Of a stretch of DNA of 64,000 bases, positions 20,415-29,065 are shown one piece after another. How positions within the stretch are numbered: the first letter of the stretch is position 1; every line of letters begins with the position of its first letter. Made by a program: the position numbers and the translations under genes. The notes under the pieces are model-generated. The model did no database searches, had not been told where the DNA came from, and saw nothing but the letters and a program-made list of their open reading frames with translations. Origin of the DNA: DAIOEK01 sp963828285 (GTDB lineage Bacteria > Chloroflexota > Anaerolineae > Anaerolineales > Anaerolineaceae); contig CAWHEB010000001.1 in assembly GCA_963828285.1 (NCBI GenBank), positions 1 through 64,000 on the forward strand. Direction: 5' to 3'.

Positions 20415-20433
20415 GGTTGCCAATCGGATTGGC
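20415..20433. promoter_or_regulatory. Palindrome in the Fn3-gene upstream region
   Basis: GCCAATCGGATTGGC (20419-20433) is a perfect inverted repeat with seven-base arms. Further ATTGG and CAATTGGCAAT copies lie within 45 bases on either side. It is just upstream of the Fn3-protein start and may be an operator or RNA hairpin. The rest of 20393-20584 shows no gene. Confidence 0.3.
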
Positions 20434-20584
20434 TTCCCTTACTTTCAATTGGCAATATATTTGATATTTCATTCGTTTATTCGAAACAGTGATTTGAATC
20501 ATCACAATGCGGAGTAGTATAAACCGCTAGTATAACCGACGAAAAAACTTTGATAAAAGTTCCAGGTATATTCTTTTCCTTGGT

Positions 20585-23221
20585 TTATGGCAGTTGAGTG
20601 GTGAGCGACTGCAGCATTTGGGTACCGATCTGCATCGCTTTTGCTGGATTCGATTCCTCGAATAGAATAGCCACCGAAATTGGACTTCCCTGCCATTCCC
20701 CTGTCGTTCCACCCACAAACCAGGTTGCTTTTTGATTTTTCCCGTTCAACGCATTCCCAACGACTCCCCACGCGGGTAGATTATCGATTGAGGTAAGTTT
20801 CCAGATCGATTCGGTCGTTTTCCCAGAGAAAATATGATTTACATTACTATCTGCTGGAAAAAGTTTCCATTTGCCATCAGGATTTTGATATGCTAGTGTG
20901 ATTTTGGGATTCGGCACATCACCACCTGAACTAATCGATGCAGCGGCTAAAGCCATATGCAATGGACTTATACTCAAATTCTCTTGTCCAATGGATGCTG
21001 TTTTAATATTCTTCACACTTCCCGGATTTTTTATTTCAGGCGTGACAAGTCCAAGATCAATCGATTTATAAAATCCGAGTTTATCAAAAAGATTATAAAC
21101 AAGAGTTGGCGTGAGGATTTTTGCAATGGATAAATTTGTCTGTGGGCAGCTTGCTTGAATAATCCCTTTTAACGTAATTGGGGAATAAGAAGGGTCTTGC
21201 CAGGAACACTCGATCTTTTGACCTTGATAGCTAAGCGACTCGATATTTAAATCCAGAACAGTTTTATTTTGTTCATATTCTTCCGCCAACATAAAAACGC
21301 CGATTGCAGTTCCGGCGGAATACCTTCCATCCAGCGCTCTATTGAACAAGGGCTTTTGAGGATTTTTAATCAGCGAATCCCATTCACTTTCGAGATTGTT
21401 TGCATCAAAATTTGGAGACGAAACCAAAGCGAGAATCTCACCGGTTTTTGCATTTATAACCACACCGGCGCCAGCCTGGTTTCCCACCAGGTCATTCAAT
21501 CTCGATTGTTGTCTATTATCCACCGTAAGGCGCAGATCCAATCCTTGAGGCGGCAGGCTGGTGAGTAGATTCTGCCACCAGATCGTCGAATCAGAGTGTC
21601 CGATATAACCTCGCAGGTATGGATCCAAGGCTGATTCAAGTCCAGACACCCCGTAGGTAGTACTTTCATACCCAACCGTAGAACCTAGCGATGTCTCCAG
21701 ATAAACTCTGGAAAAGGAACCAACATCCCCGCTGTTTCCAGTAATGACCAATCCATTACTATCTAGTATTTTCCCGCGAGCGACATATTGATTGGCTCGC
21801 AGTTTTCGTAAATTATCTCCTCGGGCGAGCAAACCATCTTTTCGAATCACTGCCCAGTAACCGCATAATACAAGAATAAGAATAAATCCTGCTGTGATGA
21901 CGGGGAATACGAATTTCTTCAGATTGAAGTGGATCCTTTCGGCATGAACATCCAATACTCCCGGAGTGGAAATCTTAACCAATAAACCAACAGCAGCCAT
22001 ACTCATGACCAGGGAGGATCCACCGTATGAAACCAGTGGCAGCGTGACTCCGGTCAGCGGGAATAATCGAATATTTCCACCGACGATCAAAATGCTTTGG
22101 ATGGAAAATAGTAATCCGATTCCACCGGCAAGGAGTGCCGAGAAAAGGTTATCTGCATTCCTGGCGGCATAGATCGTCCTGGTGAAGAAAAGGATGATGA
22201 GAAGGAGTAACGCACTTACCCCCAACAAACCGGTTTCTTCGAATATGGCTACAAAAATAAAATCAGAGACAGCAACTGGGATCAGATTTGGTGCGCCCAT
22301 CCCAGGTCCTGTACCAAACAATCCACCACTTGCCGCAGCCATTAATGATTGGACTATTTGATAGGAACGATCAGTAGGATCAAGCCACGGATTTAACCAT
22401 GCTTCGGCTCTCCAACGTATCACTTCAAAAAGCAGAGAACCAGCGAGTGCGGTAACGATCAATCCAATACTGCTGATGATCAGTATCCGTTTTCGTGGAT
22501 TGATCGTATAAATGAAAAAAGTAAAGACAGCAAATATCAAAGTGGCCGTTCCAAGGTCTCGCTGGAGAATGAGCAATGCCCCACATACCAGGAAAATGAA
22601 AAACGTTGGTACGATCGTCTGCCAGCTCCTAAAATTTAATATAGGCTGGGATGAAAAGTAGCCTGCCAGATAAATCAACAATGCAAACTTTAGTGGTTCT
22701 GAGGGTTGTAGATTGAGATTCCCGATGGATAGCCAAAGAATGGGTTGACCGTTTTTGAATAACAGACCCGGCAGGAGTGTCAATACAATTAAAACCAGAA
22801 CGGCAACCAACCAGACAATCCTATACCTTCTGATGAGCTCATAGATTCGCGGGAATCTGATGATGAGATTTAGGACGATAGCTCCAGCAACCAGCCAGAT
22901 TGTTTGGCGAAGTCCGAGACCACTGGATAACCGGTAGATGGTCATCAATCCCCAACCGACCAATAAGAAGGTGATCGGAAGTAGAAATAGATCTCGTTTG
23001 GGTAAAGACCGCTCAGCGTTTCTTTCAGTGAGGAAGGCGCAAATCAACCATGTGATGAAACCAAGCCAAGGCTGCCAGGCGGGTATGAAATTCCAACTAT
23101 TTAAACGAGTGTAAGGAGCCAGGGTCAAAGCAAAACAGTATAAGAAAACGAATAAGACTACAAGCAGGCTAAGCCGTTTTTGTAATATTTTTCGGATCTG
23201 TGGTTGTAAGGAAAATTCCAT
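20585..23221 (-). CDS. SEDS (RodA/FtsW) peptidoglycan polymerase fused to a degenerate PBP transpeptidase domain
   Basis: 878 aa. The first half (about residues 20-430) is a polytopic RodA/FtsW polymerase with conserved LNLQPSEPLKFALLIYLAG, LQRDLGTATLIF, the catalytic-Asp segment VAVSDFIFVAIFEETGLLG and LPLVSYGGSSLV. After another membrane segment (about 432-452) comes a class B PBP-like region with GKILDSNG, GVVINAKTGEILALVSSPNF and NRALDGRYSAGTAIGVFML. There the expected PPGSTFK active-site motif is SAGTAIG, so the acylated Ser and the Lys are both missing. The KTG box is also absent (NALNGKNQKATWFVGG). Presumably it polymerises glycan strands without crosslinking. Downstream of FHA genes and mtnP. 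Confidence 0.88.
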   Translation of the reverse strand: MEFSLQPQIRKILQKRLSLLVVLFVFLYCFALTLAPYTRLNSWNFIPAWQPWLGFITWLICAFLTERNAERSLPKRDLFLLPITFLLVGWGLMTIYRLSSGLGLRQTIWLVAGAIVLNLIIRFPRIYELIRRYRIVWLVAVLVLIVLTLLPGLLFKNGQPILWLSIGNLNLQPSEPLKFALLIYLAGYFSSQPILNFRSWQTIVPTFFIFLVCGALLILQRDLGTATLIFAVFTFFIYTINPRKRILIISSIGLIVTALAGSLLFEVIRWRAEAWLNPWLDPTDRSYQIVQSLMAAASGGLFGTGPGMGAPNLIPVAVSDFIFVAIFEETGLLGVSALLLLIILFFTRTIYAARNADNLFSALLAGGIGLLFSIQSILIVGGNIRLFPLTGVTLPLVSYGGSSLVMSMAAVGLLVKISTPGVLDVHAERIHFNLKKFVFPVITAGFILILVLCGYWAVIRKDGLLARGDNLRKLRANQYVARGKILDSNGLVITGNSGDVGSFSRVYLETSLGSTVGYESTTYGVSGLESALDPYLRGYIGHSDSTIWWQNLLTSLPPQGLDLRLTVDNRQQSRLNDLVGNQAGAGVVINAKTGEILALVSSPNFDANNLESEWDSLIKNPQKPLFNRALDGRYSAGTAIGVFMLAEEYEQNKTVLDLNIESLSYQGQKIECSWQDPSYSPITLKGIIQASCPQTNLSIAKILTPTLVYNLFDKLGFYKSIDLGLVTPEIKNPGSVKNIKTASIGQENLSISPLHMALAAASISSGGDVPNPKITLAYQNPDGKWKLFPADSNVNHIFSGKTTESIWKLTSIDNLPAWGVVGNALNGKNQKATWFVGGTTGEWQGSPISVAILFEESNPAKAMQIGTQMLQSLTTQLP

Positions 23222-23234
23222 TCTTTTACGAATA

Positions 23235-24104
23235 CTATCGAACTAGATACTTCCCAACCAGGAGATCCAATCTTTCCCTTGTGTCTGGAGGTATTTGTCC
23301 TGGATTGGTGATGATTGCATTCTCCAGAGCATGGTGACAGGAGCAGTCTGCCGTCAAACCCGGATGTTTTGCAAGGTAGGATATCGCTTGCTGGGCGATT
23401 TCTGTATTTTTCATTAGTGTCTTTATGACCATTTCAAGACTTACAGCGTCTTCAGTGAGATGCCAGACATCATAATCAGTGATATGAGCCATGGTCGTGT
23501 AGCACATTTCAGCCTCACGAGCGAGGAATGCTTCGGGACTGGCGGTCATCCCAATGATGGACATTCCCCATTGCCGGAAGAGATTCGATTCTGCCCTGGT
23601 AGAAAACCTGGGACCTTCAATAGTGATTAATGTTCCGGTCTGGTGAATGGTTCCACCGGCAGCTTGAACAGCGTCTGCTGTCCATCGGGATAAGTCTGCA
23701 CAGTAAGGATCGGCGGTACCTATATGAGCAACAATACCATCCTTGAAAAATGTTCGGATTCGATCTTTGGTAAAGTCAAATATATTATCCGGGATCACAA
23801 TTTGACCTGGTTCATAATCTTCACGAAGAGATCCACACGCGCTGATGGAAATAATCCTTCGGACGCCAATGGATTTAAGTGCATAAATGTTCGCGCGGTA
23901 ATTTACTTCAGTGGGAGAAATGAAGTGTCCAATTCCGTGCCGTGAAAGGAAGGCAAAGGTTTGATCTTCAATGGTACCAATGACAATCGGCGAGCTGGGA
24001 TTTCCGAAAGGAGTACTCACTGAGATCGTATCGTGAATCATCAGACCCTTCATTTCGTATAATCCGGAACCACCAATGATTGCTACAACAGGTTTTGTAT
24101 CCAT
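23235..24104 (-). CDS. mtnP: S-methyl-5'-thioadenosine phosphorylase
   Basis: Phosphorolyses 5'-methylthioadenosine to adenine and methylthioribose-1-phosphate in methionine salvage and polyamine by-product recycling. 289 aa. Family motifs: VVAIIGGSGLYEM, TPFGNPSSPIVIG, FLSRHGIGHFISPTEVNYRA, ISACGSLREDY, LITIEGPRFSTRAESNLFRQ and IIGMTASPEAFLAREAEMCY. The MTAP-specific TASPEA distinguishes it from the PNP at 9366. It is cotranscribed with the FHA genes upstream (17-base gap) and the SEDS fusion downstream (13-base gap). Confidence 0.92.
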   Translation of the reverse strand: MDTKPVVAIIGGSGLYEMKGLMIHDTISVSTPFGNPSSPIVIGTIEDQTFAFLSRHGIGHFISPTEVNYRANIYALKSIGVRRIISISACGSLREDYEPGQIVIPDNIFDFTKDRIRTFFKDGIVAHIGTADPYCADLSRWTADAVQAAGGTIHQTGTLITIEGPRFSTRAESNLFRQWGMSIIGMTASPEAFLAREAEMCYTTMAHITDYDVWHLTEDAVSLEMVIKTLMKNTEIAQQAISYLAKHPGLTADCSCHHALENAIITNPGQIPPDTRERLDLLVGKYLVR

Positions 24105-24121
24105 GGAAGTAATCCTTCTCC

Positions 24122-24553
24122 CTAAATGGGAACGCCTATTTCGACCAAAATGACCGTTGCACCGCTATTGATCTGATCTCCGCTGATGATGACGGTTGGT
24201 TGAGTTATTTTATCCCGGTTAAGAAAAGTGCCATTGGTTGAATCTAGATCCTCTACCCACCATTGACTATGGTGATAGGACAGCCTGGCTTGCCGGGCAG
24301 AAACAGAATGATCATGGATAACACAATCACATGTCGGTTCTCGGCCAACGATGATAACCGGTCTTGTGAAAAAGTCCACTTTTTCACTTTGTTCGTCAGC
24401 ATATTTCAAGGTGATCGGAGGAATTCCAGGAATGACTGGAGTATGATCCCGTTGGTTGAAATCCATCCAAATGGTGTAGATAACCCAACCGATAAACAGG
24501 TAGAGCACACCAGCCAGCAAAATTCGGATAATTAGCAGAAAGACAGGAGTCAT
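24122..24553 (-). CDS. FHA domain membrane protein (FhaB-like)
   Basis: 143 aa. One N-terminal membrane helix (about residues 5-28), a short linker, then a forkhead-associated phosphothreonine-binding domain: VIIVGREPTCDCVIHDHSVS, the RQARLSYHH strand and WVEDLDSTNGTFLNRDK. This layout matches actinobacterial FhaB/FipA, which recruits phosphorylated partners to the cell-wall machinery. The start overlaps the upstream FHA gene by four bases (ATGA). No Ser/Thr kinase gene is visible in the window, so the phosphorylating partner must lie elsewhere. Confidence 0.82.
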   Translation of the reverse strand: MTPVFLLIIRILLAGVLYLFIGWVIYTIWMDFNQRDHTPVIPGIPPITLKYADEQSEKVDFFTRPVIIVGREPTCDCVIHDHSVSARQARLSYHHSQWWVEDLDSTNGTFLNRDKITQPTVIISGDQINSGATVILVEIGVPI

Positions 24554-25383
24554 ACCAGATCATCCATCGATTTAGATGAAATTGGCGGAGGTGCGATGGT
24601 TTTCCCTTGAAGATTCTTAGTGATATCATCCTCAGGCTCCGCATCCTCCTCAAAAAAAATGTAAACGATACCTCCAAAAGAGATCACATCTCCGCTTATT
24701 AATCGGTGGTGTTGTATCTTTCGTTCATTGACAAATGTCCCTGATGTGGAATTAAGATCAAAAATGACATAAGAGTTTAATGACCTGCGTATCTGTGCAT
24801 GTTGTCTGGAAACTCGCTGATCGGAAATGACTATATCATTACCTTCTTTTCTTCCGATGTTGGTTACCGTCTTATCGAGCATAAAGACTGTACTATCGCT
24901 GTTTGTCAGATAAGCAGTCTTTTCAATTTCTTTAACCTCATCTGTCCTGTTTGTCTCACATAAACCAGCGTTTGACGATGAAGGATGACCCAGCAACTGA
25001 GTATCTGCTGTATTTTCAGCCGGATGGGTAGTCTGGATGGTGATTTGGCCGGTCTGCAGGTTGGAATCTGCAAAAATATGAAAAGCTGGAGGACTGGAAA
25101 TCGGTAGTTCCATTTTTTGACCGATTTCCATCAGAGTTTGACTCAGATTGACCAGGTCCATCTGATTATTAAACCAAATCGGGTAATCTGCTGCTGACAC
25201 ATGGATGATCAGATCGTTAATCCATCCTTTGCCAGATTGGCTTTTTAGAACTGAAATGATCTGTTGAATAATTTCTTGGCGTGAGGATAACGTTGGCAGC
25301 CATGAAAATAATTTTTGTTCCAGCGTATTTTCTAAAAGGCTTTCAAAGTGATCCATCATACCCGCAGGTTCAGAATTGTTCAT
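24550..25383 (-). CDS. FHA domain protein with FhaA-type N-terminal domain
   Basis: 277 aa, soluble. The N-terminal about 120 residues (MDHFESLLENTLEQKLFSW onward) resemble the DUF3662/FhaA N-terminal domain. A variable acidic linker follows, then an FHA domain at about 165-245: VTNIGRKEGNDIVISDQRVS, RQHAQIRRSLNSYVIFDLNS, TSGTFVNERKIQHHRL. In Actinobacteria FhaA acts on late peptidoglycan synthesis next to rodA/pbpA. Here the downstream genes are FhaB-like, mtnP and a RodA-PBP fusion, so the context is equivalent. The 46-base gap upstream to ybaK shows nothing notable. Confidence 0.8.
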   Translation of the reverse strand: MNNSEPAGMMDHFESLLENTLEQKLFSWLPTLSSRQEIIQQIISVLKSQSGKGWINDLIIHVSAADYPIWFNNQMDLVNLSQTLMEIGQKMELPISSPPAFHIFADSNLQTGQITIQTTHPAENTADTQLLGHPSSSNAGLCETNRTDEVKEIEKTAYLTNSDSTVFMLDKTVTNIGRKEGNDIVISDQRVSRQHAQIRRSLNSYVIFDLNSTSGTFVNERKIQHHRLISGDVISFGGIVYIFFEEDAEPEDDITKNLQGKTIAPPPISSKSMDDLV

Positions 25384-25430
25384 AAGTAGACCATATTATA
25401 CTAATTCTTAATGATATCAGTTTCCAATGC

Positions 25431-25919
25431 TTACTCATCACTATCAATATGAGTACTGATCAAGCCGGTGGATGCATTTACGAGTTTGATCAGATCGACC
25501 GGAGATAACCTGATATTGATCCCCCGCTGACCTCCTGATATATGTATCCACTCCAAACTCTCGGCTGAAGTATCCACTACCACCTGGAATCCACGATTAA
25601 GTAGCGCTAATGGCGAGATTCCACCCGCCAAAAGACCGGTTGCTTTTTCGGCTTCTGCCTGGGTTGTTAAGGAAATTTTCTTTTCATTGACGAGTTTTGC
25701 CAGGAGTTTGAGATCGACATCAGCATCTCCAGGGATTACCGCAAGACAGAATTTGCGATTGCTTTCTTTTCTGGTTACGATTGTCTTGAAAACAACCTGC
25801 TTATCTATCCCCAACCGTTGAGCTGTCTCTACAGCCCCCAGTTTTTCTTGAGGTAATTCAAAAATCGTGTAAGGAATCTTTTTTGAATCAAGCAGACGGG
25901 TAACATTATTGGAGAACAT
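25431..25919 (-). CDS. ybaK: Cys-tRNA(Pro)/Cys-tRNA(Cys) deacylase, YbaK/EbsC type
   Basis: Trans-editing factor that hydrolyses mischarged Cys-tRNA(Pro). 162 aa, typical length. Conserved segments: PYTIFELPQEKLGAVETAQRL, VFKTIVTRKES with the key Lys, LAVIPGDADVDLKLLAKL, TGLLAGGISPLALLNRGF and the closing ISGGQRGINIRLSPVDLIKL. The start is two bases after the stop of the PHP-domain gene, so the two form an operon. Confidence 0.9.
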   Translation of the reverse strand: MFSNNVTRLLDSKKIPYTIFELPQEKLGAVETAQRLGIDKQVVFKTIVTRKESNRKFCLAVIPGDADVDLKLLAKLVNEKKISLTTQAEAEKATGLLAGGISPLALLNRGFQVVVDTSAESLEWIHISGGQRGINIRLSPVDLIKLVNASTGLISTHIDSDE

Positions 25920-25921
25920 AT

Positions 25922-26983
25922 TTATACCAGGAAGATTGGATTTGAAAAAATCCAGCCTCGTCTCGATCCGAGGTATTGCAGGTAGGCTTCAACCCTGTAA
26001 TAACCTGGTTGATTGGCAACGAAAGTACAAGATTGTTGGCCTTTCCATTTTTGAATTACCTTGCCATTATATGATAAACATATTTTACAAGGTTGCGGAG
26101 TTCTAATTTGAAAAGTAATTCCACCCTTTGATGAAATCTCTTCTCCGATAGATACAGTTTTCCCTTGACCTTGTGCGCGGAAGAAAAATCCATCGGTAGG
26201 AAATGGCAGGTCATAACCGATATAAAGATCACCGCGTTTTAGCGCTGTGTAGACCATCAATTTATCTTTGGCGAGATCCCCACTTAGTGGAGTAGGTATA
26301 ATGATGTGATTATTGATGGCTCTAAAATGATATTTATACGGGAATACGGACTTCTTAATGGGTCCAAGATGTTTTTGCAGATTATGCGCATCTGCTCCAC
26401 CGACCGCAACACAGCGATTATTTTCCTTTAACAACCTATCCCATAAAACTAGTGTTTCTGGCAGCGGACCACGAGCTAGAAAATGTGGAAAAAAAGCATA
26501 AAAAGCAGCATCCATAAAGGATTTACTGACGGATTTTATTTCGCTAAAACCATTCCATAGCTCTATACCTGTATATCCTTTCAGGTCCCATTTTTCCCAC
26601 GAAATATTTGGTTCACCAATTGCCGCTAATTCAAGATCGATCGGATGGGCAATAAAGGACAATCCACCTAATTCATGGATTCGGGTAAGCAAGGTTTTTG
26701 TGTCTGATGCTAAATCGCTAACTTCTTTGGTTGTATTGAATACGAGTAGGTGATCCTTTTGTGGATCGCGGCTTTGATCATGGATCTCTTCGCCGGATAA
26801 AAGAAGAACTTTTCTTCCACGGGAATAATAATATCCTTCCAATCCCTCAGGTAAAACATTATGGTCTGTGATGATGACTGCATCAATCTCCGCTTCGGCA
26901 GCAGCATCAGCGATATCCTGATAGGTGGCGTGGCCATCAGTTAGGTATGTATGGACGTGTAAGTTAAGGACGATTTCAGGCAT
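25922..26983 (-). CDS. PHP-domain metal-dependent phosphoesterase
   Basis: 353 aa. The N-terminal PHP domain shows the metal-binding motifs: NLHVHTYLTDGHATYQDI (HxH), VIITDHNVLPEGLEGYYY (DH), LLSGEEIHD (E), FIAHPIDLELAA (H) and VGGADAHNL (DxH). The C-terminal about 100 residues are beta-rich (ITFQIRTPQPCKICLSYNGK) and may be an Ig-like add-on. The PHP family includes histidinol phosphatase and nucleotide phosphoesterases; the substrate here is unknown. It reads divergently from secG across a 94-base gap. Confidence 0.82.
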   Translation of the reverse strand: MPEIVLNLHVHTYLTDGHATYQDIADAAAEAEIDAVIITDHNVLPEGLEGYYYSRGRKVLLLSGEEIHDQSRDPQKDHLLVFNTTKEVSDLASDTKTLLTRIHELGGLSFIAHPIDLELAAIGEPNISWEKWDLKGYTGIELWNGFSEIKSVSKSFMDAAFYAFFPHFLARGPLPETLVLWDRLLKENNRCVAVGGADAHNLQKHLGPIKKSVFPYKYHFRAINNHIIIPTPLSGDLAKDKLMVYTALKRGDLYIGYDLPFPTDGFFFRAQGQGKTVSIGEEISSKGGITFQIRTPQPCKICLSYNGKVIQKWKGQQSCTFVANQPGYYRVEAYLQYLGSRRGWIFSNPIFLV

Positions 26984-27018
26984 TAGAGATTTGGAAGTTT
27001 AAGATTTGGTTTCATGCG

Positions 27019-27048
27019 TTGACGAAATACGGTAAGGTTAGGTATAAT
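27019..27048 (+). promoter_or_regulatory. Promoter of secG
   Basis: TTGACG (27019-27024), an 18-base spacer, then a perfect TATAAT (27043-27048), 30 bases upstream of the secG start. An AGGAGG Shine-Dalgarno follows at 27067-27072. Confidence 0.75.
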
Positions 27049-27077
27049 GCTGAGGTTATTAGACTCAGGAGGACTTT

Positions 27078-27302
27078 GTGGATAAATACTTTGATATTGC
27101 GCTGATTATAACTTCGATTGCTCTTATCGCGAGCATCGTTCTTCAAAACAAAGGTGTTGGTCTTGGCAACATGACTGGCGGCGATACTGGTGGTGTGTTT
27201 AGTGCCCGTCGAGGAATTGAAAAAACACTCTTTTATATCACCATCGGATTGGCAATACTTTTTGTCATTCTCGCAGTCATCACAGTCATTGTCACCAAGT
27301 AA
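27078..27302 (+). CDS. secG: Protein translocase subunit SecG
   Basis: Small accessory subunit of the SecYEG channel in the cytoplasmic membrane. 74 aa, normal length. It starts at GTG 27078, six bases after a perfect AGGAGG. Two membrane helices (about residues 6-22 and 50-72) flank the family loop VLQNKGVGLGNMTGGDTGGVF followed by SARRGIEKTL. It is monocistronic, with its own promoter and a terminator at 27343. Confidence 0.93.
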   Translation: MDKYFDIALIITSIALIASIVLQNKGVGLGNMTGGDTGGVFSARRGIEKTLFYITIGLAILFVILAVITVIVTK

Positions 27303-27342
27303 TTCTTCTCTCAGAACGAGAGAGGTATTCTGTTGATTTTTC

Positions 27343-27374
27343 AGGGCGCCTCCTTAAACTCTGGCGCCCTTTTG
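27343..27374 (+). terminator. Intrinsic terminator after secG
   Basis: AGGGCGCC (27343-27350) pairs with GGCGCCCT (27363-27370) across a 12-base loop, followed by TTTTG. It ends only eight bases before the next start codon, leaving that gene without a visible Shine-Dalgarno. Confidence 0.7.
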
Positions 27375-27381
27375 TTTGCTT

Positions 27382-29061
27382 ATGAAAAAATTTCGCTGGC
27401 AAATACTCATTATCCTGCTCACCGGCCTTATCGTGGGCTTGCTCCTTATCATCCAAAAACCTCAAACCCAGATCTTGGAGAACAAACCTCAAGCCGGTGG
27501 TGTATATACCGAGGCGATTGTGGGGAGTTTTCAACGTTTCAATCCATTGCTTGATCATTACAATCAAGCAGATCGTGATGCCGATAGACTCCTCTTCAAC
27601 GGATTGATCAAATTTGACGCAAATGGTTTACCACAACCTGATCTGGCTGAGTCCTGGGGAATTACCAAGGATGGCTTGACCTACAACTTTTCCATCAGGG
27701 ATACCATCACCTGGCATGATGGAGATGACTTTACTGTTGACGACATCATTTTTACTATTGACATGATGCGTGATGATGCGTCGGTATTACCGTCTGATTT
27801 GAAGGAATTCTGGAAATCAGTCAAGATCAGCAAGCTTGATGATTACAATCTTCAAATGAGATTACCGGAGCCTTACGCTCCATTCCTTGATTACCTTACA
27901 TTTGGTGTTCTACCTTCCCATTTGCTAAAAGACCTCACTTATCAACAGATCGTAGAATCCACATTCAATCTTCAACCAGTTGGTACTGGCCCATATCAAA
28001 TGGAAAAATTACTAGTTGAAGAAAACAAAGTTGCGGGTGTGGCGTTACGGATGAACAAGAATTACTTTGCGGGTAGACCATATATAGATCAGATCGTATT
28101 AAGATATTATGCTGATTCCGCAACTGCATATAAAGCATATAAAGACGGTAAAGTTCAGGGTATCAGCCAGGTGACCGTTGATGTTTTACCATCAGTACTT
28201 GCCGAACCTAACTTATCGATCTACTCAAGCCGCAAGCCGGAGCTTTCTCTGATTTTCCTAAATCTCAATAATCCTGATGTGGAATTCTTACAAGATCCGG
28301 TCGTCAGATTAGCATTGATGAAATCAATAAATCGGTCTTACTTGATCAACAGGATACTTAACGGTCAAGCAATTCCTGCTGACAGTCCGATACTGGCTGG
28401 GACATGGGCATTTTATAATGATTCACCCATTACGTTTGACGCAGAAGCGGCAGTAAACGAATTAAAAAACGATGGCTATATATTTGCCAATGAAGGTGAT
28501 ACCGTTAGGTCGAAGGATGGAAATTATTTATCCTTCACATTAGCTTATCCGGATAATCCGCACCATTTGGCAATTGCCGAAGCAATTCAAAATGACTGGG
28601 TTACATTAGGTGTCGAAGTCAAACTTGAGCCTGTCACCTATGATCAGCTCATTGAAGATAAACTTGCCAAAAGGAATTATCAGACGGCACTTGTGGATAT
28701 TAATTTGAGCAGATCGCCGGATCCCGACCCGTACCCATTCTGGGATCAAGCACAAGCCACCGGTGGACAAAACTATTCACAGTGGGATAACAACTCCGCA
28801 TCTGAATATTTAGAACAAGCCAGGGTAAACTTCGACTATGCTGAGCGTAATCGACTGTATCATAATTTCCAGGTAGTGTTTCGAAAAGAAATGCCTGCAT
28901 TATTGCTTTATTATCCTGTTTATAACTACGCAGTAAATAGTCTGGTTCAAGGTGTGCAAGTAGGGCCAATCTACGATCCGAGTGATCGATTTGCATCCAT
29001 TGCAGACTGGTATTTGCTGGTACAAAAGGGTGGTCAAGCAAACGAAACCGCTGTACCATAG
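27382..29061 (+). CDS. ABC transporter substrate-binding protein, family 5 (peptide/nickel type)
   Basis: 559 aa. The N-terminal hydrophobic anchor FRWQILIILLTGLIVGLLLI has no lipobox Cys, so it is a membrane-tethered or secreted binding protein. Family-5 hallmarks: GGVYTEAIVGSFQRFNPLLD, LLFNGLIKFDANGLPQPDLA, ESWGITKDGLTYNFSIRDTI, TWHDGDDFTVDDIIFTIDMM, and NYSQWDNNSASEYLEQAR near the C-terminus. No permease or ATPase gene is adjacent, so it is an orphan binding protein or relies on distant partners. ATG 27382 follows the secG terminator with no clear RBS. Four bases separate it from the adenosyltransferase gene. Confidence 0.85.
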   Translation: MKKFRWQILIILLTGLIVGLLLIIQKPQTQILENKPQAGGVYTEAIVGSFQRFNPLLDHYNQADRDADRLLFNGLIKFDANGLPQPDLAESWGITKDGLTYNFSIRDTITWHDGDDFTVDDIIFTIDMMRDDASVLPSDLKEFWKSVKISKLDDYNLQMRLPEPYAPFLDYLTFGVLPSHLLKDLTYQQIVESTFNLQPVGTGPYQMEKLLVEENKVAGVALRMNKNYFAGRPYIDQIVLRYYADSATAYKAYKDGKVQGISQVTVDVLPSVLAEPNLSIYSSRKPELSLIFLNLNNPDVEFLQDPVVRLALMKSINRSYLINRILNGQAIPADSPILAGTWAFYNDSPITFDAEAAVNELKNDGYIFANEGDTVRSKDGNYLSFTLAYPDNPHHLAIAEAIQNDWVTLGVEVKLEPVTYDQLIEDKLAKRNYQTALVDINLSRSPDPDPYPFWDQAQATGGQNYSQWDNNSASEYLEQARVNFDYAERNRLYHNFQVVFRKEMPALLLYYPVYNYAVNSLVQGVQVGPIYDPSDRFASIADWYLLVQKGGQANETAVP

Positions 29062-29065
29062 TTTA

